This document shows, piece by piece, positions 1 through 11,000 of a DNA stretch of 64,000 nucleotides. The stretch is from contig JAGTTD010000018.1 of assembly GCA_018398585.1 (NCBI GenBank), positions 4,099,501-4,163,500 of the forward strand, given 5' to 3'. The stretch comes from Simmondsia chinensis (lineage: Eukaryota; Streptophyta; Magnoliopsida; Caryophyllales; Simmondsiaceae). Below the pieces are notes generated by a model. The model saw only the letters and a list, made by a program, of their open reading frames with translations. It searched no databases and was not told where the DNA came from. Positions within the stretch are counted from its first letter, which is position 1. Each line of letters begins with the position of its first letter. The translations under genes were made by a program, and so were the position numbers.

Positions 1-857
1 ATGGAAGAAGATGAGGGAGAGAGAGAGAGAAGTGAAGTTTAGGACCTGAAAAAGAAAGAAAAACGACGTCGTTGTAAGAGAGGCCGTCGTTCAACTCCGG
101 CCAGGGTAACCCTATTCTATCCATGTTCGTCTCCACCGGAAGCACGACGCCTTGCAGGAATATGGAGGTTGAGTTTGTTGGAGAGTGGTCAATAGAGACA
201 GCAATGGACTCGTAAAATCTGTTACATGGGTATGTAAGTGAGGCGTATAGTGGGTACAAGTCAGTTACACGTGATCATACCAATCGTGGATAATGGGGCC
301 AGTACTGTATGGCTAAAATATTATACCCGTTTCGCCTTTTTCATATCCACCCTGCCTTATACTTACCAATTATCCTCTCTAATATCTAATTAAATTTCAC
401 ACTAAAAAAAAAATATACACTTATATTTAATTACCTAATTTATCTATCAACATTGCAGCAAAATATAATAAAATTCTAAGAAATAATATTAAATAATTAA
501 TATGGACGGTATGAATAATTGTTCAGCACCCATATTATAGAGAGTATGGGGTGGATACGAAAGACCCATTGAATACCCACAGGTAATAATTTGATTATAA
601 GTGTAAATTTATACCCATTGGGACAGATAAGGGTATTCACTTCATTTCCTTGGCAAATAATGAGATGAGTATGAGCATAGATCAAGGTAACGAATATAAG
701 TACAGTGGAGCATCCTCATATCCAACCCATTCCATAGCCATCCCTAGCGACAAGGGACAAAATGCAACTTCCACTGTGTATATTCTCTCATCTTTTTTGA
801 GATTGTATCAAAGAGGCAACCTAGAATACATGAGATCGATATGATAATTGTTGTAGC
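1..857. other. Unassigned flank, no gene seen
   Basis: AT-rich sequence with a short GA microsatellite near its left edge (about 19-30). Short open frames exist on both strands but none has a recognisable domain or composition. The last five bases, GTAGC at 853-857, are the left target-site copy of the gypsy element that follows. Confidence 0.6.
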
Positions 858-1323
858 TGATGCAGCGCGTAAAGTGGAATTTGTGGAAACGGAAGGTTCA
901 TAGCCTTCCTTTAAATCTTTATTACAAAAATAATAAAAACAAAGGGGAAAAAGTTGCTTAAATTCTCACACCCAACACAGAGAGAGAACTCTAGAAAATA
1001 TGAATGCTAAAGACCCTAACTAGCCCTCTATTTAAATAGAGGAGCTTTCCTAACTAGACTCAAACTAATACGAATTTCAAATTAAATCCCTAATTGAGAT
1101 CAACGGTAGATATTGCAATCAGTGTACTTCATCTAGTAATCCATGTGATCTTTTTAAAAGAAAGACCAAAAATACAAATAAAATTAACTAATTTGATTTA
1201 AAATCTAATCTTTCCCAATTAAGGTCAAACTCTAGTTGTGTCCAACCTCATCTTGCCGCGCCTATGATCCGCCAAGCTCATTAAACCACTAAGACCTTTT
1301 TTTGCCAAATATGCGTTGCATCA
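858..1323 (-). repeat. 3' LTR of gypsy 1
   Basis: About 466 bp, matching 3421-3571 joined to 9500-9833. Shared landmarks include TTTAAATAGAGRAGCTTTCC and the poly-purine AGAGAGAGAAC segment. The duplicate ends and the flanking GTAGC fix the left boundary. The right boundary is inferred from the matching end of the other LTR. Confidence 0.8.
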
Positions 1324-3404
1324 TCCTCTACAGGTTGGAGAGAATTCGCCCTCGAATTCCCAAAGGGATCATGTGGGTCATTCTTGCCAAGCTATGTCCA
1401 TGCGCATTCGGCGCCCATCTCACCAAACTTCATCTCGCCAAGCTCACCCAGTTTTGGTTTGTTGTTCCGACTAATCCACCAAGACTCACCTACCAAGCTA
1501 TCCGCCAAATATGAAGGCAGCGCTACATCATCCTCTCCGGGTTGGAGAGAATTCGCTCTCGAAATCGCCAATGATTCATCCGGTTCATTCTAGTCGCTAA
1601 AGTAAGGAGTGAGGTGCTTGATGTTGAAGTCTTCGATCCACTTGGTAGTCGTAGGCGGTGGACTCTTTCAAGGACACGCCACGGACCAATCTTTTTGTAT
1701 CTCTATGCCGGAAGTCACTCTTTTGTCAAGATTGCCTATGTATGATCGCCAACTTGAAGTTCCTCTGCCGGGCTTCATTTATCCCTCGCCAACTTGTACT
1801 TGGAGCTGTCCTCTGCAACTTCATACATGTATGCTCATGATACCTGCGGTTTACCGAGCTGAAACAAGTGAACTCAGCTTAATACCACTCTAAATCCCAT
1901 CCTTTGGCATTTTTGGCATCAAAACGTTGGAGTTGGTTCCCCAATGTCTTGCTCACCATCTTCCACAACGGCTTCCAAAGACGGCACACAAAGTGCACGT
2001 CCCTGTCCGACACAATATTGGCGGCCAAGCCATGCATATACTTCGTGGGTAGTCCTTGGATTTTGAAAACGATGTTTCACCCATCTCCTGGCAAGACATG
2101 ACTCTGGTGGAATTCGTCCTTCAAACCTGATCTGCTAGACATCATCGTCTTTTGTAATTGGCCTAGAAAATCATCCAATCTTGGAGCGGGTATTCGACAT
2201 CGTACCATGATCTTACTGACGGTCTTGCTACCTAGGCATGTTTGCAAAGTTCCATCCGTTGTTGGCGTTAAGGCAGCTAATCCGCCCTTCAGTTTTCTCT
2301 GATGTATCTCCTGGCGAGCAGCTTCCCAATTTGGTTCCTGATATCCTCATGCTTTGCAAGGCTTAGTCGGCAATGAGGCCATCTAGGTAGCGCATCTTTT
2401 GGCACCCAATCCACCTGGTATGGAATTCCCCTTATTGGCGGTAAGAAATACATCAACCCTTCTGGACAAACGTCCTTTGACAGACTCCCCACCTCATCTG
2501 GCACTCCATCCTCATCATAGATGGGCTCATCATAGATAGGCTCATCAAAGATAGGTGGAGAAGATAAATCAAGATAGGTTGGCTCATCAAAGATAAGCTC
2601 TCTCCTGAAATTCTCGTCTTGAACAATCTCCTCTTTCATTGGCATAACTATCTTTTTGTCCTCACCAACTTCCTTGGCGAGCAAGGTGCTAACCGGGGAC
2701 TTCTGATCCTTAGTTTTCTCAGGTCATGGAGTCTCATCCTTCTTAGGCAACAAGACTATCCTTGTGCCTTCAAATATAAAGCTGTAGGTATATTGTGCCT
2801 CCCATCGTGGATGGCGCCTCTATCGAATTGCCATGGGCGTCCAAGCAATAAGTGGCACGCGTCCATGGTAATGACATCACACAATACCCCATCCCAGTAC
2901 TTCGACCCAATCGAGAAATTAACTAACATTTAGATATCGCTAATCTCCTCTGTCTAGCCATGATAAATTGTAAGGTTGCGGATGCTCCTCCATTTTCAAC
3001 CATGGCTTCTAGACTGCTTCCTCGGAAAAGGCGATGTCGCAACTTCCGAAGTCAATAACTACGCGGCATACCCTCCCGCCAATTGTACACGTCTTCTGGA
3101 AGGTGTTGTCTCAACGCCAATCAGCTTCTTCTACTTCCTCAGGCGTGAAGCTAACCGGCCGGAACATTAATAAGCGGCCCTGCTCAGTTTTATCCTCTTC
3201 ATCCCTTTCCAGTGGGTCTTAAGGTTGAGCCATTGGCGTTTGGTTGGGACTTGCATCCAATTGTTCCAAATATAGCTCGATTAGCCTAAATGTCTCTTCC
3301 AAGTCCTTGGATCTCCTCTCGTTCTACCGTTGAAAATCTCACTCATATGTGTCTTCGACGGCGGCATATCTCTATCACCCACAGGCCATTTCAAAAGTCA
3401 TTAT
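1324..3404 (-). pseudogene. gypsy pol remnant (protease, RT start, integrase pieces)
   Basis: Read on the minus strand, about 2700-2990 encodes a degenerate protease-region signature resembling the gypsy 'GRPWQFD..DG..NTY.F' block. The open stretch 2684-2289 contains LPPIRGIPYQVDWVPKDALP, the start of the RT region, and ends in the 'LL.RRYIRE' block. About 2285-2090 then keeps parts of RT palm 1 with stops. Near 2085-2090 the sequence jumps to an integrase-like block (HGLAANIVSDRDVHF), so the RT active site, RNase H and integrase N-terminus are missing. No gag is seen. Stops and frameshifts are frequent. A segment near 1324 and one near 1527 (TCATCCTCT then GGTTGGAGAGAATTCGC) are a local duplication. 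Pol identity is confident; the subfamily is not determined. Confidence 0.7.
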
Positions 3405-3406
3405 GA

Positions 3407-3418
3407 GATCTGATACCA
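3407..3418 (-). other. Primer binding site of gypsy 1 (tRNA-iMet type)
   Basis: The minus strand reads TGGTATCAGATC two bases downstream of the 5' LTR end. It matches the initiator tRNA-Met consensus TGGTATCAGAGC in ten of twelve positions. Confidence 0.75.
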
Positions 3419-3420
3419 AC

Positions 3421-3571
3421 TGATACAGCGCGTAAAGTGGAATTTGTGGAAACGGAAGATTCACAGCCTTCCTTTAAATCTTTATTACGAAATTAATAAA
3501 AACAAACGGAAAAAAGTTGCTCAAATTCTGACACCCGAGAAAGAGAGAGAACTTTCGAAAATACGAAAATA
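3421..3571 (-). repeat. 5' LTR of gypsy 1, left fragment
   Basis: Matches the first 150 bp of the 858-1323 LTR. It is cut at 3571 by the CACTA insertion; the rest of the same LTR resumes at about 9500. Confidence 0.8.
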
Positions 3572-3589
3572 CACTACTACAAAACTGGC

Positions 3590-3790
3590 CTATGGCAACG
3601 GTTATTTTGCAACGGTTCCTAAACGTTGCAAAATATAAATTTAAAAAACGCTTTTGCAACGGTTCTAAAACCGTTGCATAAGGTCCTCTATTGCAACGAT
3701 TTTTGTAACGAAAAAATAACCGTTGAGCGCACAACGGTTTTTTGCAACAGTTTTTTTATGACACTTCTTGCAACGATTTAAATCCGTTAT
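3590..3790. repeat. Left subterminal repeats of the CACTA element
   Basis: Repeated GCAACGGTT / AACCGTTGC motifs in both orientations. In En/Spm elements such motifs are the binding sites of the TnpA-type protein. That role here is inferred. Confidence 0.7.
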
Positions 3791-4534
3791 GTAATGTCAT
3801 GGTGCCACTGTCAAAATTTTGTAAAAGTTAGAAGCTCATTTTTTGGGTTAAAATTTGTTAGCGTAAAATATTTTTGGTACTCCTTTTTATTTGAAATATT
3901 ATCTCATTAATTGGGTGCAGCACAATTCGCGTATGTAATGAATAAATTTGTATAAGTCTTTCAATACGTGATAGTTAACTCAATTTGATACTTGATTATG
4001 AGAACTGATCAAGATAGATTGTAAAAACCATCATAAATAGTGAAGGTGATTATGACGGGAAATATAAGTTGTTAGGAATTAATTATGAAATCGTTCATTA
4101 TTTATAACAATATTTATTGTCCGTTTTATAAAATTTTACCCGTCGCAAATTATATTGCAAAGGAGTACTAAAGGAGTTAAATTAAATTTTAGTAGTATAT
4201 AGCTAATATACAAAATTTTTCTGCCAAATCTTTCTATAACAAAAAACTATTGAAAAGAAAATACTAAAAAAAAAAAATTAAGTAAAAAAAAGGTGAGAAT
4301 AAAAAAGAAAAAAGAAAAAACAACTTTACTAAAAAAATAAAAAAGAAAAGAAAATTGATAAATAAAAGAAACAAAAAAGAAAATTGATAAAAAAAAGAAA
4401 CAACTTTCATTCTTCTTCGCTCTTCCCGCTCGCGCTCCGCTCTCCACTTCCCGCTCGCTCTTCCGGCTTCTTCGCTTCGTCGTAGTGGGCTTCTGCTTCT
4501 TCTTCTTCACACTTTCGTTCTCTATTTTTAAGGT

Positions 4535-5955
4535 AAATGACATAATATCTTCTCCATTTCAAGTGTTGCGATTCAAGTTTGTTTGAGTTTGCCCTAATTC
4601 CATTTCATGTATATTTTCATGGCAAATGACTAAAAATTGACATAAATAGCTTCTCCATTTTGGTGGCTTTCTGTTTAAGTTAATTTGAGTTTGCCCTAGT
4701 TTGATTTGAGTGTATTTTCATGGTAAATAACGTAAAATTGACATGAAGAGCTTTGTGACTTTTGTCTATTGCCGTTTAAGTTCATTTGACATTGCCATAA
4801 TTTGATTTTGTGCATATTTTCATGGTAAATAACTTAAAATGGACATAAATAGCTTATGTTGCGGCTTAAGTTTATTTGAGTTTGCCCTAGTTTGATTTCG
4901 TGTGTATTTTTATGGTAAATAACCTAAAATTGATATGAATAAGTTTGTAATTTTCATGTGTTGTGGTTTAAGTTCAGTTAGGTTTGCCCTAATTTGATTT
5001 CGCGTGTACTTTTAATGGTAAATCACTTAAAATAGAAGTAAATAACTTCTCCAGTGCTGTGTGTTGTGGCTTAAGTTCATTTAAGTTTGCCTTAATTTGA
5101 GTTCATGTGTATTTTCATGGTAAATAAACTAAAATTGACATGAATAGCTTTGTATTTTTCTTGTGTTTTGGTTTAAGTTTATTTTAGTTTGCCCTAATTT
5201 GGTTTCATGCATATTTTCTTGGTAAATAACGTAAAATGGACATAAATATCTTATCCTTTGTTGTGTGTTGTCGCTTAAGTTCATTTTGGTTTGCCCTAAT
5301 TTGATTTTGTGTGTATTTTCATGGTATATAACCTAAAATTAATATGAATAGCTTCTCCCTTATTGTGTGTTGCGGCTTATGTTCATTTGAGTTGGCCCTA
5401 ATTTGAATTCGTGTGTATTTTCATGGTAAATAACTTAAAATGGATATAAATAGCTTCTCAATTTTGTGTGTTGTAGTTTAAGTTCATTTGAGTTTGCCTT
5501 AATTTGATTTAGTGTGTATTTTTATGGTAAATAACCTAAAATTGACATGAACAGCTTTGTAATTTTTGTATGTTACGGTTTGAATTCATTTGAGCTTGCC
5601 TTAATTTAATTTCTTGCATATTTTTATGGTCAATAACTTAAAATGGACATAAATAGCTTCTCCATTTTCATGTGTTACGATTTAATTTCATTTGAGTTTC
5701 GCTTAATTTAATTTCATGTGTATTTTCATAGTAAATAACCTAAAATTGACATGAACAGCTCTGTAAATTTTGTATGTTGCGGTTTGAATTCATTTGATTT
5801 TGTCTTAATTTGATTTCGTGCATATTTTTATGGTAAATAAATTAAAATGGACATAAATAACTTCTCCATTTTCATGTGTTGCGGCTTAAGTTCATTTGAG
5901 TTTGCCCTAATTTGATTTCGTGTGTATTTTCATGGTAATTAACTTACAATGGATG
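4535..5955 (+). repeat. Tandem array, 14 units of about 102 bp in alternating pairs
   Basis: The landmark TTTGCCCTAATTTG recurs at about 4588, 4690, 4791, 4881, 4983, 5086, 5188, 5290, 5392, 5493, 5595, 5698, 5799 and 5901, a spacing of 101-103 bp with one 90-bp unit. Units alternate between type A (AACTTAAAATGGACATAAAT) and type B (AACCTAAAATTGACATGAAT followed by AGCTTTGTAA). The true period is therefore a dimer of about 204 bp. One unit near 5321 looks like an A/B hybrid. The array lies between the left subterminal repeats and the PttA-type gene. Confidence 0.9.
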
Positions 5956-6111
5956 AACATTGGGCCGAGATCCTGGCATTTGCCCGCTGAATCATACCCA
6001 TTGGAGTAAAGTACCTAAGCAACCAATATTGGACTATGTAGAGATACAATTTTTAATTGTTTACTATCTTAATTTACTATACTTGTCTTCACACATCATA
6101 TTAATTTTGTA

Positions 6112-8581
6112 GAAAAAGTATGAGATTCCACCCCAGAGTCGCAAGTGGGTGTTATAGTTAGTGAATTCTGCATGGAGGTCATACAAACATGACTTAAAGA
6201 AAGATCATTTTGACAAGTATGAGGATAATGTAACCAGATGGGCTAACCGTCCTGAAGGAGTTGTCCCTGATTACCAAATGAGAGATCTATTTAGGCGATG
6301 GAGTACCCTAGCAGCCTAGGTATTTATAATAGATTAAAATAACATATTTTCAAGATATATTTATTGTAATTGTATTTATGAAATGTTATTCCACATGTGT
6401 TTTATAGAATGTGGCTGTAATCAACAGTTGTAATTCGCTTAAGCAGAAGTATAGGCACACAGCTGGGAGAAAGAGCTTCGCACGTATAAGTTATGGATTG
6501 GTAAAAGAGCTCTCTAACTTATATGCATCTTTGGCCACTCTTAGAATTAAAAAAGACCAAGATTTTATTTACACTTCTTAAGTGCCATTTGCAGCAACAA
6601 ATTGATCCAGATAAGCAACCTCCTACACGAGCAGAAATGTTCGTCACAACGCGTAAAAGAAGATCCGGTAAAAAATACAAAGACGATGCAGAGAGCACTA
6701 TCGCTAAAATTGTAAGTTGATTTATTAATAAGTTAACAACTAATATCTTACTTTGTTTGACTCTTTATTGATTTGCACACTTATGTAGGATGAAGTTCAG
6801 TCACAACAAGACAAGATTAATGCAGAGGCTAGTGCAAACGCCAAAAATAGGGATGCTTTTGCTGAGGTTATGCATGATGAAAATCCCGGTCGGTTGCGTC
6901 TTTATGGGAGGGGTGTTTGTCAGAAGGATGTGAAAGGAAAGGCAAAAGTAGGTGACATACAAGTTCCATCTAACATAATGGATGCTATGAGAGCAAAACT
7001 CAAAACTGATGTTACAAAAGAAGTTTTGAAGGAACTTATATCAAATCTTGGAGCCATTGTCCCAGGCTTAAGCAATCTTGGACCTGAAGTGCTACAAGGA
7101 CTAGTTGACTCACCTGGCGATGCTAGTAGTGCTCCTAATCAAAACGGTGCTTCTTCATCTGGTGCCAGAAATTCTCGAAAGAATCAGGTGTGTTTCTTTA
7201 ATATTTGTTTCTACTTCTCCCCCTGCTGGTAGGATGATGTGGCTTGAAATTTTTAGTAATTCTATCATTCATAGATGACTTAGAGCCTTCTTTACAGCAT
7301 GAATCCAAGCACCTGCTTACCGTGTAATTTGATCAAATGCTCTGAGAGTGATTGGGTTGAGCTTTTGTTTTTCTGGTGATCTAAGAACATGAATCCAAGC
7401 TGTCTGCTAGCTTTTATGTTGCAAATAGTAGCAGTTGGGTTTTGCATCTGGACTAAGTGTGGAGTGAGCGTTTTGGAGTGTGCTTATTCTTTGAGCTCAA
7501 TACATGGTAACATCAAAACACAAACGATTTGGATATGTAGATGTCACATGCATGTTTGATGGACTCGAGGCCTGAGGTTTCAACACTCCATATTATTTTG
7601 GGTCAAAAATTACTTTGAAGATTTTAACTTTTAACTAATTTTTCAGAGATTTTTCACTTGTATATGATATATACTGATTTGACTTTGTATAATCATTAGA
7701 TTGTTCATCTTTCAAGTATTAAGTCACAACTACTATCTCCTTTGTGCCCCAAATGTTGGTGATAGCCAATAGTACATAACGTTTTTACTATTACTGAAAA
7801 CTTTATTCGTGAGAAAGCATTGCAATACCTGACCAGAATTTGAGGGGAAAAATAGCAGTTATATATTGTTAGTAAAGAGTTAAGACTGATGTGGAGTCTG
7901 TAGATGTTGCAAGATTAAGATTGTATATGAGCTTGGACCAGTTAAGCTCGGACCTGCTCAGCAAACTCCAAGTTGAGCTCGCCTTAGTTAGGCTCATTTA
8001 GCCTTGTTTAGGCTTGATCTCGGCTCATCCAGTCTCAAATTTAGCTTGATTAGGCATATACAATTTAGTAAATTGTATCAAGATAGGCTTGTTTAACTGT
8101 GTGTACATTTGTTATATTTTGAATTAACTTTTGTGTTTAGTTTTCTTCTTCTTGCATGTGATGAAGGTCTCATGGTGTTCTTGGGCATTATTATAAGAGG
8201 AAGAGAGTTAAGGTTGGTAATAGCAGTTTTTGGTCAATGAAGGTCAGTGATGGCAGTTGAATTGGCGGTTGAGGTGACAAACATATAGGTGTTATGGGAT
8301 TGGTAGTAAACGCTTGGGGCCTCCATATTTGATGTGCATTTGCCGATGAAAATTTAATTTTATATGATATTATGTTTTGCCTAGGTGGATAATTGTGTTT
8401 TTTAAATTGTGTTTTGTGTTAGACTTTATTAGTGAATATTAATGTAAAGACAGAATTTGTCCTTTACTAAATGTTGCTCTTAACTTTGCGCTTATGATTT
8501 AATATTTTTTCATGGCAGATAGATGATGATGATGATGATGTTGAAGGTGATGACGAAGATAATGTTGATCATGTTTTCTGA
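6112..8581 (+). pseudogene. PttA/En/Spm-type transposon protein gene (TnpA-like), decayed
   Basis: Exon-like blocks on the plus strand match the plant Transposase_24 (Ptta/En/Spm) family. About 6118-6318 encodes KWVL...WANRPEGVVPDYQ with an internal stop. About 6409-6500 encodes a 'N..NS.KQKYRHTAGRKSF' block. About 6595-6712 encodes PTRAEMFVTTRKRRSGKKYKDD. About 6788-7188 encodes DENPGRLRLYGRGVCQKD and continues to ARNSRKNQ, where a splice donor (CAG|GTGTGT) follows. A last exon at 8520-8581, after an acceptor GGCAG, encodes an Asp/Glu-rich tail ending ...VDHVF and a stop. In En/Spm the equivalent protein binds subterminal repeats. The stops in the first block suggest a dead copy, unless exon limits differ from those drawn here. 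Confidence 0.65.
7200..8517 (+). other. Large intron or spacer of the CACTA gene
   Basis: No coding signal. About 7925-8050 is a degenerate piece of the GAGCC/GGCTC-rich repeat found elsewhere in the window. The rest is AT-rich unique-looking sequence between a splice donor and an acceptor. Confidence 0.5.
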
Positions 8582-8869
8582 TTATTGTATAGTTTACCTC
8601 AAAAACTAGTTCATGCATAATTTTGTAAGCAACAATGGAGTGTATTAGGCTATTTTGTGCTTTGGTAGGTTATCCTTATAAACTAATTGGGCATTATGTT
8701 AGATTTGATGGATGGTATTTTGTTGACAATTGGTATGTAGTAATTTTGATGTCAATGGATGAAGTTGGATATTCCTTATTTGGACAATCAGGTTGGCTAT
8801 ATTTATTGTTTGAAACAGGTGTATTGGACCATGAATTTTATTGCTACACATGATTATAAATATATATCG

Positions 8870-8952
8870 AACGGTTCTTATAGGTAAAAAAACTATTGCA
8901 ATAGGTTTCCTAAATTGTTGGCTTGTTTGCTAGAAAACCGTTGCTATTGGGT

Positions 8953-8992
<40 letters not shown>

Positions 8993-9490
8993 GGGGGAAT
9001 CGTTGTAATAGATTTTCAAACTGTTGTGTTTAATAGTAAAAAAGCGTTGTCATAGAATATTATACATGAGAATGGTGCCATAAGGGATAAAAAATGTTGT
9101 AAAAGGTATCTAAAACCTCTGTAGTCCATGAAAAATCATTGTCATAAACAAAATTAAGCATAACAATTGTTGCCATTATAAAAAAAATCGCTGCAATATA
9201 TACCTAAATACTGATGTTAATTCATGAAAAATCGTTGCTATAGGTATTACTATATAATAAAAACCGTTGCCTTAAATAAATATAACCATTGCCATATATC
9301 AGCTAAAAATCGTTGCTTTTGATAGCTTTAATGTAACGGTTCACACTTCGTTGCTGTTGTCATTAAAACCATTGCTATAGGTTACGACAATGGCTGCGTA
9401 TTCAACCGTTAATAAACCGTTGCCATAGACCTATAACAACGGTTTTTAGCCTACATCAACACTTTCCAACCGTTGCCATAGGCTTGTTTT
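8870..9490. repeat. Right subterminal repeats of the CACTA element
   Basis: More than ten degenerate AACCGTTGC / GCAACGGTT motifs, the mirror of the left end. They are interrupted by a 39-base G run at 8953-8991. Confidence 0.7.
8953..8991 (+). repeat. Homopolymer of 39 G
   Basis: An uninterrupted G tract within the right subterminal region, flanked by GGGT on the left and TGGGGG on the right. It is either a real expanded mononucleotide repeat or an assembly artefact. Confidence 0.9.
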
Positions 9491-9499
9491 GTAGTAAAT

Positions 9500-9833
9500 A
9501 TGAAAAATATGAATGCTAAAGACTCCTAGCTGGCCCTTTATTTAAATAGAGAAGCTTTCCTAACTAAACTCAAACTAATACAAATTTTAAATTATATCCC
9601 TAATTGAGATCAATGATAAAGATTGCAATCCATGTACTTCATCTAGCAATCCGTGTGATCTTTTAAAATAAAGACTCAAAATACAAGTAAAATTAACTAA
9701 TTTGATTTAAAATCTAAGCTTTTCTAATTAAGGTCAAAACTCTAGTTGGGTCCAACCTCATCTCACCGCTCCTATGATCCGCTAAGCTCATTAAACCGCC
9801 AAGACCTTTTTCTGGCAAAAATAGGCTACATCA
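9500..9833 (-). repeat. 5' LTR of gypsy 1, right fragment
   Basis: Matches about 1000-1323 of the other LTR (GCTTTCCTAACTARACTC, CTAATTGAGATCAA and so on) and ends CTACATCA directly before the right target copy GTAGC. Confidence 0.8.
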
Positions 9834-9838
9834 GTAGC

Positions 9839-10644
9839 TTTAATTATGCTTACATTTTTTTTAAAACCTGAGAGATTCCTGTTACAATGATAAAAACTAC
9901 AATATTTGTTTTAAACAAGACCACCAACTAGGAATGTCCATCCAACTCGATCCATTTATAATGGATTTGGATACAAAAAATGGATTGTAAATGGATTTGG
10001 ATTTGGATGTTGATAAATGGGTTTTGGATCGGGTTGGATTTGGATGATATCAGACTCAACCCAAATCCGACCCGAAATTATGTTTAATGTAGCAAAAGTT
10101 TTAAATTACTAAATTTTAAGTCTTTGACATGTCATTCCATATTCCAACATCTTTTTTTTTATTGTGCCAATATTTTGAAGTTTGTTTTGGCACTTTAATA
10201 TGTTTTATAGAACCATGATGTAACATATTTATATTTAAAAATACTTGTTAAAAGGTATTTAAAGACTGCCTAGTATTATATTTATACATATTAAATAAAA
10301 AAAGGAAAAAAAACAAAGATAGCAATTTGTCCAAATATTAGTTTTGGAAGTATTATTATAATTTATTCTATAATTTAGTGGGTTATGGATTTGAGTCGGA
10401 TATTTGTTCCACCTGATGAATTTGAATTTGGATTGAACTTTTATGGAATAAATGAATTTTTTTGGATTTGGGTTGGGTCGGATTTTTTGGGGTTGGATCT
10501 GGATGAAGGCAAACCCGGCCCATTACCATCCTTACCACCAACACATGGGGATGAAAGAGGTAAACTTAAACCCAAGACCTCATGCTTGGAATGAAAAGCT
10601 TAACCGCTACACTAACTGATGCCGCTCAAAAATCACAGAGACAT
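9839..10644. other. Intergenic, degenerate TGGATTTGGAT repeats and tRNA-like piece
   Basis: 9940-10080 and 10385-10535 are rich in ATGGATTTGGAT-like words and their complements, resembling the ends of a small non-autonomous DNA element with decayed inverted repeats. About 10555-10625 read on the minus strand has weak pol III A- and B-box-like words (TTAGTGTAGCGG, GGGTTTAAGTTT), suggesting an old tRNA-derived SINE. No gene is seen. Confidence 0.4.
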
Positions 10645-10993
10645 TGTAAAATTTTGACAAGGGAAACAACTAGAACAACGAAGAACAGTTGGAATGGAAG
10701 AATACTTGGATGATTGGATTAATAAAAATACTAGCCTATTTATAATTATATCAAGGAAAATGAAAGATGCAAGACAAAAGGGAATCCTAGGCTAATTACA
10801 TCATTACAATTCTAGATCTAGAAAATTGAAGAAGACATTCATGGCCACATTTACATCTTGGCCGGTTAAAAGGAGAGGGAAGGGGAGAATAATACCATAT
10901 GATTTACTACCCAAATTTAATTCTAGATCTAATTTAATTTTATTACATTAAAACAATTACAAAATACAATTGTACACATGCTAGAATTCAACA
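10645..10993 (-). repeat. 3' LTR of copia 1
   Basis: 349 bp, starting TGTAAAATTTTGAC and ending GAATTCAACA on the plus strand. It aligns along its whole length with 17707-18055, with mostly single-base differences. Confidence 0.9.
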
Positions 10994-11000
10994 CTCCCCC

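Larger units (their letters stand above)
3572..9499 (+). mobile_element. CACTA (En/Spm) DNA transposon, non-autonomous
   Basis: The left end reads CACTACTACAAAACTGGCC followed by TATGGCAACGG. The right end (about 9470-9499) is the inverted complement, CCGTTGCCATAGGC then TTGTTTTGTAGTA, with a decayed last trinucleotide. Both ends carry many subterminal copies of AACGGTT/AACCGTTGC (3590-3790 and 8870-9480), typical of CACTA elements. The insertion splits a gypsy LTR, and a 3-bp ATA duplication is plausible but not certain. Inside are a 102-bp tandem array and one gene of the PttA/En/Spm type. No TNPD/TNP2 DDE transposase gene is visible, so it would need help in trans. Confidence 0.85.
858..9833 (-). 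mobile_element. Defective Ty3/gypsy LTR retrotransposon with nested CACTA
   Basis: A minus-strand LTR retrotransposon. The 3' LTR is at 858-1323. The 5' LTR runs from 9833 down to 3421 but is split by a CACTA element at 3572-9499. Both LTRs share the stretch starting TGATRCAGCGCGTAAAGTGG and the stretch ending in CTACATCA or TTGCATCA. The target duplication is exact, GTAGC at 853-857 and 9834-9838. The primer site TGGTATCAGATC (3407-3418 on the minus strand) lies two bases inside the 5' LTR and fits initiator tRNA-Met. The internal region is only about 2.1 kb, against 4-6 kb for an autonomous gypsy, because gag and most of pol are deleted. Confidence 0.85.

Noticed and set aside
8635..8853. 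72-codon plus-strand open frame after the CACTA acidic exon
   Set aside because: Composition is AT-driven, there are no domains, and it lies after a clear stop of the transposon gene. It is likely 3' UTR.
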